Assembly (NCBI GenBank): GCA_034670405.1
Contig: JAXDDX010000002.1
Coordinates: 5,221,001-5,285,000, forward strand
Origin: Hoplostethus atlanticus
Taxonomy: Eukaryota > Chordata > Actinopteri > Trachichthyiformes > Trachichthyidae
Direction of reading: 5' to 3'
DNA: 64,000 nt
Shown here: piece by piece, positions 14,434-55,750 of the stretch
Numbering within the stretch: the stretch's first letter is position 1
Layout: each line of letters opens with the position of its first letter
Notes under the pieces: model-generated
What the model was told of the DNA's origin: nothing
What the model saw: only the letters and a program-made list of their open reading frames with translations
Databases searched by the model: none
Position numbers and translations under genes: made by a program

Positions 14434-17400
14434 TGGGGCCATATAAACTCCGTCTCCCCTGGGTTTTTGCTCCGTTGTCTGCTTTAGTTGGCTGGGCTAT
14501 AAAAGGATCCACACCCACATGAGAACAGTATCTGTCATCGCCCGACCGTCCACAGCTCTCCCTTTGTCTCACCCCGGTCTCGTCTTCTTCTCTCTTTGTT
14601 TTCTCTCCCTATTTCCTATGTTGGTTTGTCCCGTTCCACTCCCTCTCTATCTCCCCGTCTCTTTCTGTGTGTTTGTGTGTTTCTCCTCTCTTCTGCCTAT
14701 TTCTATCCCTCACTTCCATTATCCCTTCCTCCCTTGTTTTCTTTACATGGATTATTTTCTCATCACCCGCACCATCCAGACCATCTCTCTCTCTCTCTCT
14801 TCCTCTCTCTTTCTCTTCCCTTCTCTCTCTTTTCACCGTTCACTGTCAACCAGTCTTATTTGTACAGCTGTTCAGTCAGATGTTAGCTTGCCTTGCGGGG
14901 CCGGGGGCCGCGGACAGTAAGGAGTATCCAGGTCTGAATCAGTGCAGTCTGGCTGCCTAGTGAGGCGAAGAGAGGAACACATGGTAGCCTAACCAGTCTC
15001 TAAGCACATTTATGGGACACTGGTGACCACCGCTGTGAGGGAGGAACTGAAATACCCTACAGGGTGTGTGTGTGTGTGGATTAGTATGGGATTTTAATGA
15101 TATGGGGTTGGAGGGGGGTGTATGGTGTGTTTGTATGGGAGAGGGGGGTGTATTTGTGTGTGTGTGTGTGTGGATGCATGTCAGACTTCTCAGATGTGTG
15201 CGTTTGCAGGCGGAGGATACTGGAACCCTTCATTGAGGCGACAGTGGCAACCAGTAGAAGATGGATGATAAAGGGTTGCTCCCAGCCAGCGTTCAGAGAT
15301 GCCTGCTGTTCCCGTCCACAGCAGACAGACCCACCCTGAGACAGAACAGAGAAAGCTGCATCGACGTCAGTTTGTTGTCTGCCTGGAGAATCACAGAGGG
15401 TGTCAGTCAGTCAGACAGACAGAGTAGCCTACAGTACATCAGCCTAGAAGGGGATCCCACAGACGATACTGGCTCTTTGGTGCTGTGACTGTCTGTTAAG
15501 TCGCGATTTTTTTTTGTATTATTCTGATTCAGTGGCTAGTGCTTGTCAGTGCCTTGAATCTGTCTAGGCTGGCGACTGTGTGTGTGTGTGTGTGTGTGTG
15601 TACATCTGAAAGTGAGGGACTGCTAGAGTGACAGTCTATGGTTTCCGAGGCTCAGCCACTGTGATGTACTCGTGTATGAGTGTCCATCACTGAAGAGCTG
15701 TTTCTTTCATAGGCACTAGTCGCCATCTTTGTTTGCAATGCATCACATCAAATGAGAATCTGTTCCCTTTGGGTGCAGTTTGATGTTGCTGCCCCGTACC
15801 TAACGGCTGGCAGTGTCCGCGACCTCTCTGGACGGAGGAGCGGGGGCCTCATGAAGCCAGCTATCTTATCCGGTATCCATTAATGATGGAGAATGTCAAG
15901 AGGGAAGACTACACAACGACTGGCTGGATCGGAGAGACTGCTTTCAGCTTGCTATCTCCAGTTCACCTAGCTTGAGAGGAGAGAGAGCGAATGGAGAGAT
16001 TACACATTGTCTCTATCTGTTATGTATCATGGAGAACGGAAGCATGGTGAAAATCTCCCTCTTGTTAACATCTCTGACCAGTAGAGGCTCTAGATGCTCA
16101 GATGTGGGTTTCTCTCTGAGAGGTAGATGGATTAAGTCCATCTCCTCTCTTTTTCTAATAGGTCCTTTTGTCCTAAATAAACTGAGGATTCATCATTTTG
16201 GATGAGAGCGGTTTTCCTTCAGCCAAAAGCAATTTGTTCCTAATTACTTGGTTGTTCCTCATAACTCCCACCAAGCTAACAGACATAATCAATATGTGGT
16301 CTGCAGTGCTTTGATGCCGAGCACAGCTTCAGGTTTCGAAAGAGTTAAGCTGCGTTCTCCACCTTCTGTCTCCTCCCCATCTCTCTGCCCTTTCTCTCCT
16401 CACCATCTCGCCATGCCGAGATGACTCTGTAGTCTCTCCAAGCTTTCCCATGAGCCCTTGCCTTGTTCTCTGTTTGTTTGTGTGATCCCTTCCCTTAGGC
16501 CACTGTTCCGCAGCTGTGTATGTGTGTATGTGTATATATGTGTGTGTATGTGTGTGTGTGTGCGAGCAAGGGTGTATTTGGAGCTATGAACATAAGTGTG
16601 CATGTATTGTGTGTTGCCTGTGTGCATGAGTCTACATGTGCTTGCGTGTGTGTGTGTACATGCATTTGCGTGTGCGTGAGGGTACATGCCTTTATGTGTG
16701 TGTGTGTGTGTGTGTTGTAATCAGTGTGTAATCCCTTCCCTGAGGCCACTGTTCCACACAGCTGGACACAGGGAGCCTCTGGAGGGTTTCTGTGCTATTC
16801 CAGCATCCTTTGCTCTCTCCACCTGACCGGGTGGTGTGTGTGTGTATGTGTGTGTGTGTGTGTGTGTGTTTTAACAGGTGCAGTACCGAGAACTGAAACT
16901 GGATCCCAATCCCAGTCCAACTAAAAGGAAGAAAAACAACCCCGGGTAGATGACTGCATCCGCCCACTGACTCCTCTTTTCTCCACTTTTCTTCTCTTCG
17001 TCTATTACTGGACACCGAGGAGCAGAGGAAGACCAGCTCGGCTCAGCTCAGCTCTCCCTCCTCTTTTTTTTCTCTCTCTCTCTCTAAATATTTTTTTGTC
17101 TTTAATTATACATGATGTACAGTACAGATTCCTGAAGTGTAATTTTTGTATAAAAAAATGAAAAAAAGAGAAGAGTATGAGAAATATCTTGAATAATTCT
17201 TATTATTCCTTTGATTGATTTTAATGGCGAGTGGGGAGGATGGATGGAAGGCTTGACCTTTTTCTCAGCCATGTGAGCGACTCTCCTCGTTTCTTCTCTC
17301 CATCATTCTGACAGCTCGGAGGACTCTGCTGTCCATTTGCTTGCCATAAGTGTCACACAATGAGTAAAACAACGAGTTTTAACATTTCTACTGACCGTTC

Positions 17401-18305
17401 CAAAATGACATATCGAGTGCATCCGTGTTTGTCAAAATACAAGCCTTATTCTAACACTCTGCAATAGGATACAAGCTTTTTTTCTACGATTCTAGTCATT
17501 CAATGGTTTTTATGATTTCAAATTGTTTTTATACTGAAGTATCTCTTCCTTGTTTTTTCCCCTCTTGGATGTAATGATGTTATGGTCGCTGGCAGTCGTT
17601 TGGATTGTTTCCACTCCAAATCAGCCGGCCAAGTTGATTAGCAATTAGCTTGTTAGCCTCCAGATATGTCCTGCTACTATACACAAAACTGGACAGAAAG
17701 ACAGTAATCAGTTTGATGTCTATTTTAAAAGAAAAAAAAAAACAATCTTTGGACAATGGTATCGGTTTAGAGTATGGTATCTTCTTGAGTATATCCCTAC
17801 TCCCTACTTAAAGTTCTTGAATCTTGAACTTCCTAAAAACAAATTGGGATTGCATAATAGTAATAACCAGAGGAATAAAAGGACAAAACTGTACGAGCAT
17901 TAGACAGCTGGCAATATGCCACTGAGCCCTCATCACTAGTAAATGCCCAGATAATTGTACTGTTGTGTTGTTTTTCCCCCAGAACCATGTTCATGACATG
18001 ACTGTCAGTCAGTCAGTCAGTCAGTCCGTCCCTCACCTTCTCTCTCTGTCAAGAGGGGGGCAGCAGACTGGGCTCGTTGCTGTGGCGCTAATATAGATGT
18101 CACCCGGTCTATGCAGAGTGTCGCCAGGCAGGCAGGCCTTTAGGCAGACACAGCCCTAATCTTGTTTGAAAGGCTGGTCTCCTCTCTTCTCATCTCCCCA
18201 TGTGTTTGCCTCGGTGGCAACACTCATGCACACACACACACACATACGTGCATATAAAAGAAGACATACTCTCATGTGAATACACATGCTCTCTAGATCT
18301 CGCTT

Positions 18306-18340
<35 letters not shown>

Positions 18341-19880
18341 CACAGAGGAAAACATAACATCCACTTGTGCATGCACACTCTCTTGCTCTCAGGCTCACAC
18401 ACACAAACACACACACACGCTCTGTGATGCTGTGCCCCAGGCTGGCCGCACTCTCCATCTGCCCCACCTCCTGTGCCCACAGCTCAACTTTGATCTCTCT
18501 TTCCAGAAACACAGGCTTGTGTATGTGCACTGTGTGTGTGACAGCGTATGTGTATACACATGTTTATGCAATCAAAGACATGTTGCTTTTCTCAGTGTTG
18601 GTGTGTGTTACAATTGTCTCTCCCCTCCAGCTGTAGACTGACGTGTGTGTGTGTGTGTGTGTGCATGTGTACGTACAGTAAAAGCGTGTGTGTGTGTATA
18701 TGTGCAGCTGAAGTGCCAGCTGCTGTGTTTGGTGTGTGTTTGGCGGTGGAGAAGGCCGTCAGCTAGATGAGCAGCCAGCCGCCGTGTGACAAGACAAAGC
18801 TCTGAGGGGACTTAGGCCTGAGATGTCAGGGATTGAGGTGCATGTGTGTGTGTGTGTGTGTTATGCCATTTCAGATCCCTCTTCCCATCATCCTTCTCTC
18901 CGTTTGCTCTCTCTGCGGTTCCCTCATTCGTCAGTGAGCGGGGTTGCGACCCTGTCTGAAGGGAGAGTCTCCTGGGTCTTTCTCTGAGCATCTGTTGAAA
19001 GATCACAGCACAGGCTACATTTGAGGAGGTCTCCTCTCATCCTACTGATCCCTGCCTCCATTTCCCCCTCTCCGCCTTCCTCTTGTTCCCTTTCGTCCAC
19101 CCTATTCCTGCTCTTTTCCTCTTTCTCCCTTTATCCATCCATCTCCTTGCTTAAATATCAACAGGCTCAGATCCGTCACTCCGGAGGGCCATTGATTTGG
19201 TTTTGTTTTGAAGAATCCACTTGAAAGACAATAACAGGCTGTCCCCCAAGAGCAGCGTCGCAGACTGATTATAGCCTCCTCAGCAAACACACTCTGGCTC
19301 TTGAAAGATGTCTTTTCATAATGCCTGAAGGGACTGTTTGGATACCTGAATATGTCTACTGCCGTGTGTAGTATAATTTTACAGTAACTTGTGGTGATTA
19401 TCGTGCGATATTGCATTCAAATACCCTTTTTTTTTTGTTAATGTTTTTTGCAAGCAAACCAAAGTGTTTTAATTTGTGTGATGATGAAAATATAAATTCT
19501 GAATAAGGAATGTATCAGACTGACAGATGTAAAGGGAAAAAAAAGCACTTTTATTTGCACCAAATTAAAACTAGACTATTTTTTGAATGACACTGTACAT
19601 AGCTAACCACTTGTTAATTTATGGTTGTATTTTATACAGTATGCCTGTTGGTCTGGTGTTGATTATATTGTAAAGTAGGTGTATGCCTGCCTCATTTTCT
19701 GTCGGATCGTTTTTCGCCTGCATTGTTGCCTGCCTGTGACATAATCTTCATGTGCCCAGTTCTGACCAATGACATTTCAGGACAGGAATAGGGGCTGATA
19801 CGTTGGTGGATCAGGACATAATGAGAAAATATTATGTAAATTTCTGGTTCGACTAATAAAATGCACCTGATGTATGTTGC
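7942..19880 (+). CDS. mctp1: mctp1, 3' part (last four coding exons and 3' UTR)
   Basis: Multiple C2 and transmembrane domain protein 1. In the family, C2 domains bind calcium and two C-terminal membrane segments anchor the protein in the ER; it is linked to synaptic release. Only the C-terminus is here: exons 7942-8051, 8858-8967, 9430-9527 and 16878-16949. All have AG/GT borders and join in frame (phases 0, 2, 1, 0). The joined product has a helix ending in [17 protein letters not shown], a hydrophobic segment ([18 protein letters not shown]), the block [15 protein letters not shown] and a basic tail KRKKNN before the stop. The sequence matches MCTP1 better than MCTP2, mainly by the Asp-Ser-Glu start of the first exon and the basic tail. 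The preceding exons were not found in 1-7941 and should lie upstream. Gene identity is high confidence; whether it is a duplicated mctp1a or mctp1b cannot be said. Confidence 0.93.
8858..8967 (+). CDS. mctp1: mctp1 exon b (last transmembrane segment)
   Basis: The acceptor is ctgtttccag and the donor gtgagc. The split codon restores Asn of RIKNTFNW. The exon encodes about 22 hydrophobic residues ([20 protein letters not shown]), the last membrane segment, followed by [10 protein letters not shown]. Confidence 0.94.
9430..9527 (+). CDS. mctp1: mctp1 exon c
   Basis: The acceptor follows a CT tract and ends ctctgcag; the donor is gtgggt. It encodes [20 protein letters not shown] and then the [12 protein letters not shown] block that is nearly invariant in MCTP proteins. 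The donor choice leaves Val-Val-Gln-Tyr intact across the junction. Confidence 0.93.
11281..11302 (+). repeat. 22-base poly-C run
   Basis: Longest cytosine homopolymer in the window; the minus strand is a 22-base G run with quadruplex potential. Confidence 0.95.
12290..12570. promoter_or_regulatory. candidate conserved non-coding element in mctp1 intron
   Basis: Repeat-free, CpG-containing block with caattagcatg, cctttatga and gcatttatgttggagataac motifs; stands out from the microsatellite-rich surroundings. Confidence 0.28.
16878..16949 (+). CDS. mctp1: mctp1 terminal coding exon and stop
   Basis: The acceptor is ttttaacag, straight after a (GT)n tract. It has 23 codons ([20 protein letters not shown] and three more) and a TAG stop at 16947-16949. 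The lysine/arginine-rich cytosolic tail is typical of MCTP1. The preceding intron (9528-16877) is 7.35 kb. Confidence 0.92.
   Translation: MQYRELKLDPNPSPTKRKKNNPG
17874..17879 (+). promoter_or_regulatory. possible proximal polyadenylation signal of mctp1
   Basis: AATAAA about 925 bases after the stop codon, with a GT-rich stretch (tgttgtgttgttttt) about 80 bases downstream. It would give a short 3' UTR. Confidence 0.4.
18003..18027 (+). repeat. (GTCA)n short tandem repeat
   Basis: Six GTCA units in the inferred mctp1 3' UTR. Confidence 0.9.
19855..19860 (+). promoter_or_regulatory. likely distal polyadenylation signal of mctp1
   Basis: AATAAA preceded by AT-rich sequence and followed within 15-30 bases by a GU-rich element (tgatgtatgttgcttatttt), the usual layout of a cleavage site. 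The slf1 3' end converges from the other side. Confidence 0.5.
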
Positions 19881-20524
19881 TTATTTTGAAAGAAAAAAAA
19901 CGAAAAAAAAAAACAACAAACATGAGATAAAATATTTTTAACATCTTCAGAGTGTTTCATTTTTGTCCAAAAAAAATTTGATTGTTGCAAAAAATGGAGT
20001 GGTATTTCCCTCAGGGGTGGGCCCATTTTCAAGCCAACACTGGAACGGGCCATGGGAATATTAGGCCATTCATCTCCCTGTCCCAAACAACCATCCTCAC
20101 ATTTCGGGTTCAAATCCCCCTCTCACCTCCATTGTGCCATCTCCCACCCGACCTACCCCAACGCACAGACCCAAGCCCCTCTCCCTTCATGTTCACCTCA
20201 GGAAGTGGCTCATTCCTCACTGTCTATATGGCTGGGCTGTGGCCCCTGGGTACAGGCCCCTGCCACAAGCATCCCAAACCAGGATGTCTTTTGAGTGGTT
20301 TTACTCTTTCTTTCCATGTTGTTCCCACATGAAACTGCACTGCCTCTGTCATGAGCCTCTTTCAGGGTTAAACTGCTTAAACTGCTATAGCAGGAGCCAT
20401 TGGCGCTAACAGATTGTTTCAATATTTCAATTTCTTTCCTGCCAGGACAAAGTAAATATAAATGATGCTGATCTGCTGACGCAACGCTTTCTGATTTCAT
20501 CAGTTTTCTGTCACTGTAGCGTGA

Positions 20525-48581
<28,057 letters not shown>

Positions 48582-51394
48582 CTAAATAGAAAAGTAAACC
48601 AGGGACACAAGTAACAAAAGTGAGTTTAAGTCTGGGGAATCAGTGAGTGGGTTCATTGAACTCATTCATGCAAATGAATCTTGTTTGGCTACATACCTTA
48701 CATTGCTTTCAAGACATTAGAAACACAGGAATAGTGTCATCTGCTCAACAAATTGCCAACAAATTAAATAATGCTGTGGCATTTTATTTGAGGGAGGCAA
48801 CATGTACTGTTAAAGATACTAATAACTGCACACAAACAAAAAGTTGCTGCAGATCCACAAATGCCTTCTGCATATGCAGTGTTTGGAAGGAACTGACACC
48901 TTCAATGTCTTGCCGAGAGTTGACTAAATGTACATCGTTCTGTGTTGATTCGTGTTAAAGTTATTGTCATCTTGTTGCAACAGAACTGTTTCATTATATA
49001 CCTTTCTCAAGCAATTGATGACAGTATCCCATGTACTGGCGCGCCAAAATTCTGACGTTGACAGCAGCAGCCAATAGCACGATCACTGCTCGGCCAAATT
49101 CCGAGGTTTGGCTACGTCTTCGTATAATGTTTCACTACAAGCACAAACATAAACCGCACGTTTGCTCATCGCTGCTTAAAAAAACCCCATATAAATGACT
49201 TCCTCGTGCCCAACAAACGAGATCTACCACACATCCAACCCCAAAAGTTGACAGCAAATAAAAAAACTCCCGTCTACCGTATAGCAAACTGTACTATCGG
49301 TGGAGGGGTGGCGATTCACAGATATATGCGTATTGCACTCAATAGAAGCCGGAATTTATTTCGTTTGGGATCTAAAACATATTAAATCATTTAAATATAT
49401 GCGTTATATAAAGAAATATCCGATGTTGGCAAAAGTTACGCACAAATACGACACTATGGAATGAATATACCCCATTTAAATTGTCAGTTTGACTTTTCCA
49501 GGGAGCGGAAGTTGTATGTATTTACTTCCGGGTGGTTGTCACGGACGCTCTTTGTACCGGAAATAACCCACTATCGTGTAACGTTATCTGGTGTGATTTC
49601 TAGGTTTAGGATTGAGCACATTAAAACGTGCTCCCTGACAAAGAGGTGCTTGTGAAACCGTACGCTTGTTTGCAGCGACCAAGTGTAATATATTTAACCA
49701 TCACATTGAAAATTTCCGCGACAGCGTTTTACGTGTAAAAAAATACCCCGCATCCCTCTTCCAGCTCTTTTAATGGTAATAAAATTGAACGCTGTCTGAC
49801 GTGGTCGCATATTATTTGCTGTAGATGTCCCCTTGTTTAGAGATATAGATTTGGGTCTTCAGATAATAGTCAGAAATGGGCGACTGCATATTTTGCTATT
49901 TTGGTTACTAAACCTAATGGAAATGGATTCACCATAACATTTCATCGGACTTGAGAGACAAAACAGAGAGGTTGTATACAACGCAAGGTAGGCTACACAA
50001 ATTGTGCCTGTGTTCTCCCTCAGAATGTCAGAAATTAAAACTTTGAATTGACGTAGATGTCTGGTTAACCGTTACAGGTGGCAGTAAATCCTTGGTACTT
50101 TGTAGTAGGGGTACGCAAAACCTGTCAAACACAGCAAGCCAATAGCAATTGTTTGATGAGCAGAAAATAAAGCTTTTGCTTAAGCCATTCAAAAATCTAT
50201 AGGTCCCAGTCGATTTGGTACAAAGTCTTTTACATAGATTAGCCCACTAATCTAGAATCACTGGCCAGGTCAAATGGCCATATAACTGGTCTCAGATCTT
50301 CTCTGCTATTTTAAGACTTTATAGTTATAGTCCCAGAGGTCTCACATACATTAATGGGTTGCTCACCCCTACCTAACTTACATTTTTGGTATAAAAAGAA
50401 TATTATCAAAGGAGAATAAAATAAAATGTATTTTGTTTATCACTAATCTTTCCATTTTAACATTTATTGATCCACTACTGTGTTGTACACTTTTTATCTG
50501 TTATCTGTTATGTAATCACATAGTAGTCCAACCAATATGTGTGTGTATGTGTATTGTGTATAAACAGTATTGGTTAGCCTACTATATGTATGTTTAGTAT
50601 AGCACTATTTAAGTACTTACTATTTAAGGAATAGTAAAGGCCACACATTCTGAACTGCTCCTATAACCCATGACAATATTGTCTTGTTTTTAATTTGTAG
50701 TAACTGACTCATTGCTCAGGGTGATACAGTTTATTGATCATGATTATTCCACAAAACAGCAACAACAAGTAAGATCTCAATAAAGTCATGTATTATTCAT
50801 TCCTTCAATTTAATCACAAAGACATTTTTTCGTGTTGATGCTGTGTTGTGCCAAAGTGGTTACCGTACAGTCTTTCAAAGCATATTTGTTGAGGACATTA
50901 TTTTTGTGTGTTTACCTAAAGAAAGAAAAAGTGGCCAATACTTTTCAACAGAATTAATGTTTGCTAAATTGAGTAGAAATGCCACTATTTCAAATTTGAT
51001 GAGACTATAGCCTATTTCTAAGCAGACAGGGACTTTGTGTAAAGAGGAAAATCAGTCAAGACCAATACAGTGTAGCAGGGCTGCATGGCTGCACAGTAAT
51101 AGCATGCTCCCCCCTGAGCACGCATTAGATCGCTCTCAGCAGCATTGTGATCTTAGGATATGTACCTATTTAATTTATTATGTTTCCTTTACAGCTGACT
51201 GTTAGGTGCCCCCTTTAAAATAAATGTTGACTTTAACTTGACGTATTCTAAGTGGCTCTAAAGCGGCGGCCTGGGGGACGTGCTGCTAAATATTTCAGGA
51301 CAAACTCATTACTGTAAATGGGCCTGTGTGTTAGCCTAGCTGGGGTAGACAGGCACCAGCGAGAGAGATAGGACAGTGATGTCTGCGTGCGTGC

Positions 51395-51430
<36 letters not shown>

Positions 51431-51633
51431 CTTCTCCCTCTAATAGCTCTGGAGTCAATGTTTCAGGCAGGCAGCATCTCACTGCCTGGCCCAGTTGTCC
51501 CTGTTGCAACACTCTGAAACACACAGGGGCTCCTCCAACATCTGCTTTGAAAAGAGCTAATGACAAGACAATGGAGACTGGATGATATAAAGTATAGTAC
51601 TAATGAGGCCCTGTGTGATAACTGGAGGATCCT

Positions 51634-51667
<34 letters not shown>

Positions 51668-51760
51668 AAAAGAAAACAGACAGCATGCAGGCAGGCCAGA
51701 AGGCACACACCCAACAGAACTATACAGACCCTCCATGTATCTCTGTCTGTCTGTCTGGCT

Positions 51761-51810
<50 letters not shown>

Positions 51811-52768
51811 CACACATGTAGTAGTATGGAGTGGCAGACAGACATACACACACTGTCTGGCCCAGCCCATATAATTACAATGTCGAGTCCCTAATCCATG
51901 GATTGGAAATCTTCTTCACTTTCAGCAATGGCTGCATATAGACTCCCTCTCACACAGTGGCGCAGAGGGAGCGTGATGACGGGGGGAATCGAAGAGAGAG
52001 AAGAAGAGAGGGGGAAATAATAAAGAACAAGCTTAACTGCCAAGGCTGTCAGCAGAGGAAAATAATATTTGTCCAGCTGGACAGGCCTCCCTTTGTGCAG
52101 GCTAAATGAATGTTGAGCTTCCTGTCTGCCCTGTCAGGGAGAGTGGCATAGACTGTATGCAGCGGTGAGGAAGCGGAGCAGAGTGCGGCGAGCTGTTTGG
52201 AGTTTGACAGGGATTATTAAAATCAGAGCAGATGACGAGAAAGGGGCAAGAGGAAGAGTGTGAGAAAGCCAAATTGACACAGACACTCTCCATTACCTTC
52301 CACTTGACTCACGTTGATGACAATGTTGATATGAGACCCGGCGACGCGGCACCAGGGCGGGATTGGCTGTTAGCATGAGCGTTAAGCACCACAGGGTAGG
52401 AGGGCGGCCCTGAGCTCTGCCAGAGACGTAAGGAGATGAGTTGTTTATCTAAAGCCTTGACTGAAGAGCACCGCACCTCATTGTTTATTGATTTGGTCTG
52501 TTTTTTTTCTAGTGTTAACTCACTGTGGTGTCAGTAGGTGGTGATGGTTAGAGGCTGAGGCAATGCATTTTGAACAGGGGTCCTCCTACTGTAAATTATT
52601 TTCTGAGGGAAAGGGAAGCGGGGAGAGGCAGAAAACTGTTTTTGATGATGATACACTTCCTTTTCAGGTGCAATTGATTTGTGCCTCCTAATCTTGTTTG
52701 AGGAGAAATACAATTATTATGCTCCATATGACTCATATGGTGGTTTGTGTGTGTTGGGGAAGGTGGAG

Positions 52769-52825
<57 letters not shown>

Positions 52826-53032
52826 AGGGTTTCTTGACAGACAACTCCACTCAGCGAAACACTGCAGATTTCTCAGTTGTATTCAGTGTCAGATCATATG
52901 AATTTGTTGATTTAATCAAAACTGTTGCCTATCTTTTCCTTCACTATGTTTCTGACACATGTCATGTCCAGAGATGTTAATGCTTTACAGTGAGACAGTC
53001 TCTCTCCAGTGTCTTTCTCTCTGTAACTCCAG
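48582..53032. other. slf1-kiaa0825 divergent intergenic region and 5' UTR introns
   Basis: The head-to-head gap of 4.4 kb should contain the untranslated first exons of both genes, because both first coding exons begin with a splice acceptor. I cannot place those exons. An ETS-type motif cluster lies at 49340-49565, with a CCAAT box at about 49069. (GT)/(CA) tracts lie at about 51395-51428, 51634-51666, 51763-51808 and 52770-52820. A low-repeat stretch at about 52090-52480 is a candidate regulatory element. Confidence 0.55.
49340..49565. promoter_or_regulatory. candidate bidirectional promoter with four ETS-type motifs
   Basis: Within about 215 bases there are four GGAA/TTCC ETS cores with the preferred flanks: CCGGAA at 49349, GCGGAAGT at 49505, ACTTCCGG at 49524 and ACCGGAAA at 49556. 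They occur in both orientations and lie between divergent genes. ETS motif clusters are typical of housekeeping bidirectional promoters. This is motif reading only. Confidence 0.4.
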
Positions 53033-53181
53033 CTCCTATAGCAGAGCAGGATGGAGTGGCCAGGAGATTTCCCTCACGACCATGCCTTTGTGGAGCTGCT
53101 GGTTCCTGGGGTGCCCAGTGAGCTGGACATCCAACAGCTTCTTGAAGACACCGAGGAGAAACTCAAACTCAATGCCAGCAG
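53033..53181 (+). CDS. kiaa0825: kiaa0825 first coding exon
   Basis: Acceptor tgtaactccag, 18 untranslated bases, ATG at 53051, 43 codons plus 2 bases, donor gtcagt. MEWPGDFPHDHAFVELLVPG then VPSELDIQQLLEDTEEKLKL matches the KIAA0825 N-terminus. A 6.3 kb intron follows. Confidence 0.9.
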
Positions 53182-53734
53182 GTCAGTCAGACAAGCAAGT
53201 TTTATAGGAGAACGTTTTTTTAAATATCTAAAACATCAACGGTAAACATCAGGTTTTTGTCAGCCCTTCAGAATCAAAGAGCAAGATGAGACAAGGCAGG
53301 TTGAGGGAAAGTGCATACAATACAAAGGTAAATTGCAAAACGTCATCACAGATAACTCCTGGAACATCACCGATTGAGAGCTAATGAGTTTGAATTTGTC
53401 TTCCAAGTGACGTTATCCACTTATTCCATGTGGTGTTGAACACAGATCAGTGAAAGAATGTCCCGAATTGTGAAAGATGATTTTGGGATGATTGTTCCCA
53501 TTTTGTTTTGAATTCAGCTTTTTAGGTATTCATTCATACATTGTCTTTACACACGTATTCCTATTCAGGGTCAAGGGGGGCGGAGCCTATCCCATGACTA
53601 TTCCAACGACAGGAACGAAACAGGCCTTATGTATTACGGATGAAATGCCCTTCAACAACTTTTTTTCCTCTGCACTGTCACTGAAGACTGAAATGTAGAC
53701 ATCTGTCAATGTTATGATGGCAGACAGGGATAGG

Positions 53735-53790
<56 letters not shown>

Positions 53791-54464
53791 ATAAGGAGAG
53801 AAATCTATATTTCAGGTCTTTTATCCTTTGTGGCGTTGTGAGGGTGAGGGCAGACGATGAGGGACAGGCTAAATGAGGCAAGTGAAGAAAGCCTCACTCT
53901 GGCGCCATTAGTGTCTGGGGTCCCATCCCTTCATTTTTTTTTCTCCCTCTCTCTGTCTCTCTCTGTCTCTTCTTCTTCTTCTTTCTCTTTCTTTGCTCCT
54001 TCTAAATGGGAACATAATAATTGAAGATTCCACATCTTGAAACGAAAACCCTTGGGTAGGTAATTCAAGGCTTATTACCTGAAGGCTGGGCCATTTTTCT
54101 GCTTTCTAAGCATTAAAGGGTTATTTTGTGTTCCTGCAGATGGGAGAGGGATAACCATTATGAGAACAAAGGGACCAGATAATGGAGAATGGGGCTAAAA
54201 ATAAGGCGATCCTCCTCCCGCTGTGGAGGACCACTGGTCAGTGTCTCTGGGTATCTGTGGCTTGCTTCCTCCCAGACCACTTCAGGACAGTCTACATACT
54301 GTAGGGACAGGCAGACGGGATCTGGCTCAGTCTCTCTCATGCCTCGATTAGGGTGGGCTGCAGACACACACACACACACACACACACACACCTGCTGCTT
54401 AATTGACTTATCGGTGTCTGAAACAAATTATTGAAGTGGAGGAAAGAGAAGAAGTATGAAAAGG

Positions 54465-54503
<39 letters not shown>

Positions 54504-54901
54504 GCCCACTCCCGTGAAGGACTTTCACCTGTTTATGGGTCAGAGTGACTGGCCTGCTCCCAGTTCTCAGATGTCAGAGATTTGCCTTAGAGCTGCTTCC
54601 TAATTGAAGGAGATTAAGATAGGCTGACAACGGAGCCGGCTCCCCCAAATTGAAATGCTGTAATCCATTAGTTTTCATCAGATGGGACAGTGGCGTGGCG
54701 CGGCACGGGGCTGGGTGGGGAGCAGCGCTGAGGGGGGGAGGGCCACCAGGAAAAGGCCTCTAATGAAGTATCAGTGCGGGCCTGTAGACGGTAGACATGC
54801 GTCCAGTTTCACACTGCTAAAGCAAATGACTCTCACTAGTGGCCTGCCAATCTTGATCAGGGCACAACATCAGTACTTTTAAATTTGATTCAGTGTGTGT
54901 G

Positions 54902-54932
<31 letters not shown>

Positions 54933-55710
54933 ATCAAGTACCCCCCTGAATATCAAGATTCAATTCATTTCTGTCTGCGTGTGTCTGGAAACTCTGCCAG
55001 AATACCTCCACTAAAATGCATTATGTAGGCTTCCTCTTTTACAAAAAAAAAAAGCAATCCTATAATCCTCACAATATGTAGTTGATTTTGTGTGTAGTTG
55101 TGCATGACACGTGTGCGAGGTTAGTATATCGGCTGTATCTGCTCTCCGGTGTCGGTGGCTGGGCCGGGTGGCTGGGGGCCGAGGGCTGAGGGCACTAAGT
55201 GGGCCACAGGCCGGGCCAGGACGGGATCTGTTTTCAGCCTGTTCATTCAAGCCCATTCACTCCTCTTCCCCTCGCAGAATGGGGCCCTTTGATGGAGCAG
55301 ATATTTAGTTCTCAGGCGGCTGGTTTGGCACCGACTGGAGCTGGGGCTTATTTGAAAGGGATCTTCCTGCCCCTGTTGCCTCCCCCCCCCCCGTAGGCGA
55401 GCGGAGGGGAGCGGAGCGCGACAGACAGACAGCCCCACAGCAGCCCACCCACACTAAATTAATTCTGACAAGGAACTTAAGATAACGTCAAAGCGCTGAC
55501 TAATCGCGGGATTGGGTTTCTGTAAGTCAGGGAACTGTGAAATGTGCCATCATATCTAATAAAAGACCTCCGGTTGCTCCCTTTCTCTCTCAGCGGTGGC
55601 GGTGGAGGGGGGAGGGAGGCGAGCCGCAGTGTCGACTGTCTAGCTAGGCCCGGTCTGAAAAACAATTAGATTTCACTTCAGCGGTGAAAGTGTGTGTGCG
55701 TGCGTGCGAG

Positions 55711-55750
<40 letters not shown>

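Larger units (their letters stand above)
9528..16877 (+). other. mctp1 last intron
   Basis: A 7.35 kb intron with no coding signal. It contains (GT)n and (CA)n tracts, a 22-base poly-C run (11281-11302), polypyrimidine stretches (about 14540-14850) and a GC-richer, low-repeat block at about 12290-12570 that looks like a candidate conserved element. Confidence 0.6.
16950..19880 (+). other. mctp1 3' UTR (inferred extent)
   Basis: Non-coding stretch after the mctp1 stop. The first 900 bases are AT-rich and UTR-like; farther on come (GTCA)n at about 18003-18027 and (CA)n/(GT)n tracts. There are two polyadenylation candidates, one near 17,874 and one near 19,855. I infer the 3' end; no transcript evidence is available. 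Confidence 0.5.
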
